From Thermoactinospora rubra (lineage in GTDB: Bacteria > Actinomycetota > Actinomycetes > Streptosporangiales > Streptosporangiaceae): a stretch of DNA of 32,609 bases. Below the pieces are notes generated by a model, which had not been told where the DNA came from, searched no databases, and saw only the letters and a program-made list of their open reading frames with translations. Shown one piece after another: positions 29,053 to 32,609 of this stretch (the stretch's first letter is position 1; each line of letters starts with the position of its first letter). The stretch is from the NCBI RefSeq assembly GCF_002093975.1, contig NZ_MSZZ01000078.1, positions 1 to 32,609 of the forward strand. The letters are read 5' to 3'. Made by a program: the position numbers and the translations under genes.

Positions 29053-29733
29053 CTACATGCGGCGCAGGTCGTCCTCATGCATCTCGAACCCCTCGCGGCC
29101 CAGCGCGCCGGCGAGCCGCTTCTCGGCGATCGGCATCACCTCGTCGACCACGATGCGCCGCCCGGTCTCGGCCGACAGGCTCGACACCCCCGCGCCGGGG
29201 ACGCCGCCGGGGTCGATGCGGTTGAACCACCGCAGGTCGTTGGCGCAGTTCAGGGCCATGCCGTGCATGGAGATCCCGTTCCTGACCCGGATGCCGACCG
29301 AGCCGAGCAGCCGGTCGGGCAGCCCCAGCGCGGCGTCGCCCATCGCCCACACCCCGCCGCGGCCCACGATGCGCCGCCCGGTCACCCCGAAGTCGGCGCA
29401 GATCTGGACCAGCGTCTCCTCCAGGGCCCGCACGTAGGCGGCGACGTCGGTCACGCGCATGATCGGGTAGGCGACCAGCTGGCCCGGCCCGTGCCAGGCC
29501 ATGCGGCCGCCCCGGTCGACGTCCACGACCGGGGTGCCGTCGGAGGGCCGCTCGTGGGGCGCCGTGCGCCGGCCGGCCGTGTAGACGGGCGCATGCTCCA
29601 GCAGCAGCACCGTGTCGGTCAGCTCACCGGCCGCCCGCTTGGCGTGCACGATCCGTTGCAGTTCCCAGGCTTGCTCGAAGGGGACGTCGACCCCAAGACG
29701 GACAAACGCGAGACGGGTGGGATCGGTGTGCAC
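29053..29733 (-). CDS. lipB: LipB-type octanoyltransferase lacking the Cys/Lys dyad
   Basis: LipB moves octanoate from acyl carrier protein to the lipoyl domains, preparing the substrate of LipA. The 226-residue protein has the family length and the signature RGGRMAWHGPGQLVAYP (74-90, where the family has Thr before the aromatic residue). It also has GIRVRNGISMHGMALNCANDL (147 onward) and the end SSLSAETGR. The site that normally reads IxPCG reads IDPGG (173-177), so the catalytic Cys is Gly176, and the Lys of the KIxxxG motif is Leu142 (RLLGSVGIRV). Both dyad residues are therefore missing by alignment from memory. Its place directly before lipA still argues for a role in lipoylation. GTG start with a weak ribosome site. 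Confidence 0.88.
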   Translation of the reverse strand: MHTDPTRLAFVRLGVDVPFEQAWELQRIVHAKRAAGELTDTVLLLEHAPVYTAGRRTAPHERPSDGTPVVDVDRGGRMAWHGPGQLVAYPIMRVTDVAAYVRALEETLVQICADFGVTGRRIVGRGGVWAMGDAALGLPDRLLGSVGIRVRNGISMHGMALNCANDLRWFNRIDPGGVPGAGVSSLSAETGRRIVVDEVMPIAEKRLAGALGREGFEMHEDDLRRM

Positions 29734-29747
29734 ATACCAAGGTTAAG

Positions 29748-30482
29748 TCACGCGGTCAGGAGCCGGGGCTCGATCCTGAACTCCTTCACCCCGCCGGACC
29801 CGTCGCGCTCGATCTTGTAGGCGAAGCCCTCCGGGTCGACCGTGACCGCCTGGATGAACTCGGTGCCCACGTAGTGCAGGCCGACGCCCTCGTCGGCGGC
29901 GTACCCCTCCGGCAGCTCGCCGCCGGCCACCGAGGCGTGCAGCAGCTCGCGGCGCTGCGGGTCGGAGTTGTAGTGGACGCCGCAGGAGTACGGCAGCAGG
30001 GCCATGCCCTCGGCCCACACCCGCAGCCTCGGGCCGAAGGAGTCGGTGTTGCCGCCGACGTGCCAGCACAGCGCGCCCGCGCTCTGCCCCGCCAGGACCA
30101 CCCCGGCCCGCCAGGCCTGCTCCAGGGCCTCGTCCAGGCCGTGCAGGCGCCACAGGGCCATGAGGTTGGCCACGCTCCCGCCGCTGACGTAGATCATGTC
30201 CTGCTCGAGGATCCAGGCCCGAGGGTCCTCGACGTTGGGCATCGGGAAGACCGTCAGGTGGCTGACCTCGACGTCCCAGCCGGCGAACGCGCCGTACATC
30301 TTCAGCAGCCACTCGGCGTTGTCACCCGTCGCCGTGGCCATCAGGCCCAGCTTCGGGCGGTCCTCGCCGGTCAGGTCGAGCCCGTAGCGCAGCAGGGGGC
30401 TGGCCTCGAGGAAGCTGTATCGGTCCGACGGGCGGAACGAACCGCCGCCGATGGCGAGAATGTGGGACTGGCCGCTGCTCAT
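29748..30482 (-). CDS. peptidase E-like protein (S51 family)
   Basis: The 244-residue protein resembles dipeptidase E, a serine peptidase of the class I amidotransferase fold. It begins ILAIGGGSFRPS, has MIYVSGGSVANLMALWR and the nucleophile elbow VLAGQSAGALCWH (Ser near 134), and a later GVHYNSDPQRRELLH with the conserved His. Members cut Asp-X dipeptides or act on cyanophycin-type substrates; the substrate here is unknown. ATG 30482 follows AGGAGA by nine bases. lipB begins 14 bases after its stop, so it may share the lip transcript. Confidence 0.86.
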   Translation of the reverse strand: MSSGQSHILAIGGGSFRPSDRYSFLEASPLLRYGLDLTGEDRPKLGLMATATGDNAEWLLKMYGAFAGWDVEVSHLTVFPMPNVEDPRAWILEQDMIYVSGGSVANLMALWRLHGLDEALEQAWRAGVVLAGQSAGALCWHVGGNTDSFGPRLRVWAEGMALLPYSCGVHYNSDPQRRELLHASVAGGELPEGYAADEGVGLHYVGTEFIQAVTVDPEGFAYKIERDGSGGVKEFRIEPRLLTA

Positions 30483-30566
30483 CGTCGCGAGATCTCCTGG
30501 GCTGCTTGTGCTGAATGAGATGGCACCTTACTCCTTGCCTCGCCTCGGGGTGCCATTCGCATCCCG

Positions 30567-31460
30567 TTAGAGTACGGCGGCCAGCGCCCGATCGAGGTGG
30601 GTATGGCGGAACGCATACCGGTTGTCGGCCAGTTTCTTCGGCACAATGCGGTGGCTGGACAGCAGCGCCTCGTCGGCGAACTCGCCCAGGCCCAGGTGGA
30701 GGGCGAACTTCGGCACGGGAAGGGGCATCATCGGGCGGCGCATGGCTTTGGCGAGTTGCCGGGTGAATTCTGCGTTTGTCACCGGGTTTTCGCTGACCAT
30801 ATTCGTTGGGCCGCTAATTTCCCGATTTTTCAGGATATGTACGGCAGCGCCCACCCAGTCGTCGATGGAGATCCACGACCAGTACTGCCGGCCCGAGCCC
30901 AGCGGCGCCCCCAGGCCGAGCCGGAAGACCGGCAGCATCCGCGCCAGCGCGCCGCCCTCGCGCGACAGCACCAAGCCGGTCCTGAGCTGGACCGTCCTGA
31001 TGCCCGCCGCGACCGCCCCGGCGGCCTCGCCCTCCCACCGCTCGCACAGGTCGGCCATGAAGCCGCGCCCTTTCGGCGCGCTCTCGTCGATCAGCCGGTC
31101 GCCCGTGTCGCCGTAGTAGTCCACCCCGGAGGCCGACACGAACACCTCGGGCGGCCGCGACAGCCGTACCAGCGCCTGGACCAGGGTCCGCGTGCTGTCC
31201 ACCCGGCTGTCGACGATCTCCTTCTTGTACGGCTCGCTCCAGCGGCGGTCCCCGACGCCCGCCCCGGCCAGGTTCACCACGGCGTCGGCCCCTTCGAGCA
31301 CCGCTGCGTCGACCTCGCCCCGCCGGGGATCCCAGAAGGACTCGTCCTGCTGCCGGGGCGCGCGCCGTACCAGCCTGGTCACCTGCTCGCCGCCGTCCCG
31401 CAGCGCGCGCACCAGCGCGGTCCCCAGCAACCCCGACGCCCCGGCCACGATGATCGTCAT
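30567..31460 (-). CDS. TIGR01777-family epimerase-like protein
   Basis: The 297-residue protein is an extended SDR-fold protein of the TIGR01777 family. It has the nucleotide-binding GASGLLGTALVRAL (7-20), VVNLAGAGVGDRRW, SASGVDYYGDTGD, RTGLVLSREGGAL, and the C-terminal DUF1731 domain (MPLPVPKFALHLGLGEFADE, SSHRIVPKKL). The family is widespread, related to SulA/YfcH, and has no firm biochemical role. It is preceded closely by the promoter region shared with no other gene; ATG 31460 is placed directly before the Rossmann motif. Confidence 0.92.
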   Translation of the reverse strand: MTIIVAGASGLLGTALVRALRDGGEQVTRLVRRAPRQQDESFWDPRRGEVDAAVLEGADAVVNLAGAGVGDRRWSEPYKKEIVDSRVDSTRTLVQALVRLSRPPEVFVSASGVDYYGDTGDRLIDESAPKGRGFMADLCERWEGEAAGAVAAGIRTVQLRTGLVLSREGGALARMLPVFRLGLGAPLGSGRQYWSWISIDDWVGAAVHILKNREISGPTNMVSENPVTNAEFTRQLAKAMRRPMMPLPVPKFALHLGLGEFADEALLSSHRIVPKKLADNRYAFRHTHLDRALAAVL

Positions 31461-31495
31461 GTGTCCACCGTACGCCGGGGCCATCGCGCATGGCC

Positions 31496-31909
31496 TTACT
31501 CGATGACGAGGTTGACCGGGATGTTGCCGCGCGTGGCGTTGGAGTAGGGGCACACCTGGTGCGTGGCCTCGACGAGCTCCCGGGCCTTGTCGGGGGACAG
31601 GTGGTTGGGCAGCTCCACACGGAGGGTGACGTCGAGCTTGAAGCCGCCCGACCCGTTGGGCTTGAGCCCGACCTCGGCCGTGACGGAGGCGTCGTCGACG
31701 TCCAGGCCCTGGCGCTGGCCGACGAGCTTCATGGCGCTGGTGAAGCAGGCCGCGTACCCCACGGCGAACAGCTGCTCGGGGTTGGTGCCCGAGCCGTCGC
31801 CGCCGAGCTCGGCCGGGCGGGCGAGCTTGACGTCGAGCCTGCCGTCGGAGGTGACTCCGCGGCCGTCGCGGCCGGAGGCGGTGGCGATGGCGGTGTAGAT
31901 GGCGCTCAC
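31496..31909 (-). CDS. Ohr/OsmC organic hydroperoxide reductase
   Basis: The 137-residue protein reduces organic hydroperoxides with two Cys residues: YAACFTSAM (Cys near 55) and VCPYSNATRGN (Cys near 119), the Ohr arrangement. LARPAELGGDGSGTNPEQLFAVG is the usual substrate-side loop (quoted in part: GTNPEQLFAVG). In most bacteria a MarR-type OhrR controls it; here a TetR gene diverges from it with two operator sites in the shared gap. GTG 31909 follows a GAGGGG run. Confidence 0.93.
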   Translation of the reverse strand: MSAIYTAIATASGRDGRGVTSDGRLDVKLARPAELGGDGSGTNPEQLFAVGYAACFTSAMKLVGQRQGLDVDDASVTAEVGLKPNGSGGFKLDVTLRVELPNHLSPDKARELVEATHQVCPYSNATRGNIPVNLVIE

Positions 31910-31930
31910 GTGGTCGTTCCCCTCAGTTCT

Positions 31931-31944
31931 AGACAGACCTGTCT
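31931..31944. promoter_or_regulatory. operator A between ohr and the TetR gene
   Basis: agacag-ac-ctgtct: a perfect 6-bp inverted repeat, identical over 14 bases to operator B at 31968-31981. It is 22 bases before the ohr start. Confidence 0.78.
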
Positions 31945-31967
31945 GTCTGGCTTGATGACCTGATGCT

Positions 31968-31981
31968 AGACAGACCTGTCT
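31968..31981. promoter_or_regulatory. operator B between ohr and the TetR gene
   Basis: agacag-ac-ctgtct, the same site as operator A, 37 bases away. It ends three bases before TACAGT (31984-31989), a likely -10 box for the TetR gene. Confidence 0.78.
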
Positions 31982-31995
31982 GGTACAGTCAAGTC

Positions 31996-32568
31996 GTGTC
32001 CACCGCCACCCGCACCCCGAGCCCGGCCCGCCGGCGCATCCTCGGCACGGCCACCGAGCTGTTCTACGCCGAGGGGATCCACGCGGTGGGGATCGACCGC
32101 ATCATCGCCGAGGCCGGGGTCGCCAAGGCGACCTTCTACCACCACTTCCCGAGCAAAGACGACCTGGTCCGCGCCTACATCGAGGAGATGGACCACGCGC
32201 AGCGGGCGGCGATGGCGCAGGTGGAGGCGGACTCGCCGCGCGAGCGGCTGCTGGCGCTCTTCGACCTCCTCGGCCGCGTCGGCTCGATGCCCCGCTACCG
32301 CGGGTGCATGTTCGTCAACGCCGCGGCCGAGTACCCCGATCCAGGCCATCCGGTACGGCAGGCGATCGCGACTCAGCGCCGGTGGTTCCGCGACACGCTG
32401 CGCGACCTGCTGGCGGCCGACGGGCACCCGGACCCGGAACGCACGGCGGCCATCCTGGTGGTCATCCGGGACGGGTTGGTGGTCGGTAGCGGGCTGGACG
32501 ATCCGCAGCAGGTGCGGGCGCTCATCCGGGACGCCGTCACGCGGGTGCTCGACGGAGGCGCCGCCTAA
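31996..32568 (+). CDS. TetR-family transcriptional regulator
   Basis: The 190-residue protein has the TetR DNA-binding domain (ILGTATELFYAEGIHAVGID, RIIAEAGVAKATFYHHFPSKDDL; helix-turn-helix at about 33-52) and a C-terminal ligand domain with YRGCMFVNAAAEYPDPGHPVR, as in TetR_C_16-like/YxaF-type regulators. The single Cys in GCMF could sense oxidants, but that is a guess. GTG 31996 has no ribosome site and lies about seven bases after TACAGT, so the message is probably leaderless. It most likely represses itself and the divergent ohr gene through operators A and B. Confidence 0.9.
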   Translation: MSTATRTPSPARRRILGTATELFYAEGIHAVGIDRIIAEAGVAKATFYHHFPSKDDLVRAYIEEMDHAQRAAMAQVEADSPRERLLALFDLLGRVGSMPRYRGCMFVNAAAEYPDPGHPVRQAIATQRRWFRDTLRDLLAADGHPDPERTAAILVVIRDGLVVGSGLDDPQQVRALIRDAVTRVLDGGAA

Positions 32569-32609
32569 GCGGCATTCCAGAAGTTCCGCTTGTAACCGGC
32601 GGGCAGCCA
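32565..32609 (-). CDS. 3' end of an unrecognised gene, cut by the window edge
   Basis: The minus strand is open from the window edge to a TAG at 32565 and reads WLPAGYKRNFWNAA at its C-terminus. Its stop overlaps the TetR stop on the other strand by two bases, a typical convergent arrangement. Too short to assign. Confidence 0.4.
   Translation of the reverse strand, partial: WLPAGYKRNFWNAA

Noticed and set aside
1..32609. tRNA, rRNA or CRISPR loci
   Set aside because: No cloverleaf, rRNA core or repeat-spacer pattern was seen by eye on either strand; a tRNAscan or CRISPR search was not possible.

Overview
The window is high-GC DNA from an actinomycete, probably a member of the Streptosporangiales such as a Nonomuraea relative. 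That placement is inferred from base composition, frequent GTG starts, the gene families present and gene order, not from a marker gene. The block lipB-lipA, DUF4191, RDD protein, glnA, with glnE some way off, is familiar actinobacterial core gene order; here it is interrupted by accessory genes.

Region 1-5200 looks like an eroding accessory island. It holds a short possible peptide gene at the left edge, an IS5-type insertion sequence with intact 20-bp inverted ends but a doubly frameshifted transposase, a protein resembling tRNA-guanine transglycosylases (TDSG motif plus a CxCxxC...H zinc site), an overlapping convergent unknown gene, a frameshifted RRQRL-type zinc protein of the kind seen in actinobacterial integrative elements, a PASTA/Excalibur surface protein, and the last residues of a glutamine-synthetase-like gene.

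Region 5200-13060 is ordinary accessory chromosome: an ECF sigma factor coupled to a membrane-anchored partner, a decayed CTP-synthase-like amidotransferase remnant, a hotdog-fold protein, an alpha/beta hydrolase, a class I glutamine amidotransferase, a deleted IS481-type transposase, a HXXEE membrane protein, a beta-hydroxyacid-type dehydrogenase, a divergent MmyB-like regulator and a TetR regulator. Three copies of a CAACGCAACGTTGCGTTG-like palindrome lie before the TetR gene and before the HXXEE gene, so the two are probably one small regulon.

Region 13085-22900 is centred on nitrogen control: glnE (the adenylyltransferase/adenylyl-removing enzyme) and glnA (its substrate, with the target tyrosine at residue 402). 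A near-consensus GlnR box lies upstream of glnA. Between them are a secreted-protein remnant, a TetR/thioesterase pair, a conserved membrane protein of unknown function, a secreted GH16-CBM6 glucanase under a LacI-type double operator, and a small secreted protein.

Region 22900-32609 contains a Rpn/PD-(D/E)XK-type nuclease-like gene with a duplicated C-terminal piece, a DUF4191-methyltransferase pair with overlapping stop and start, a cytoplasmic GH3 beta-glucosidase, lipA and lipB, a peptidase E-like protein, a TIGR01777 epimerase-like protein, and an ohr/osmC gene divergent from a TetR regulator with two identical operators. The LipB protein appears to lack both residues of the usual Cys/Lys catalytic dyad.
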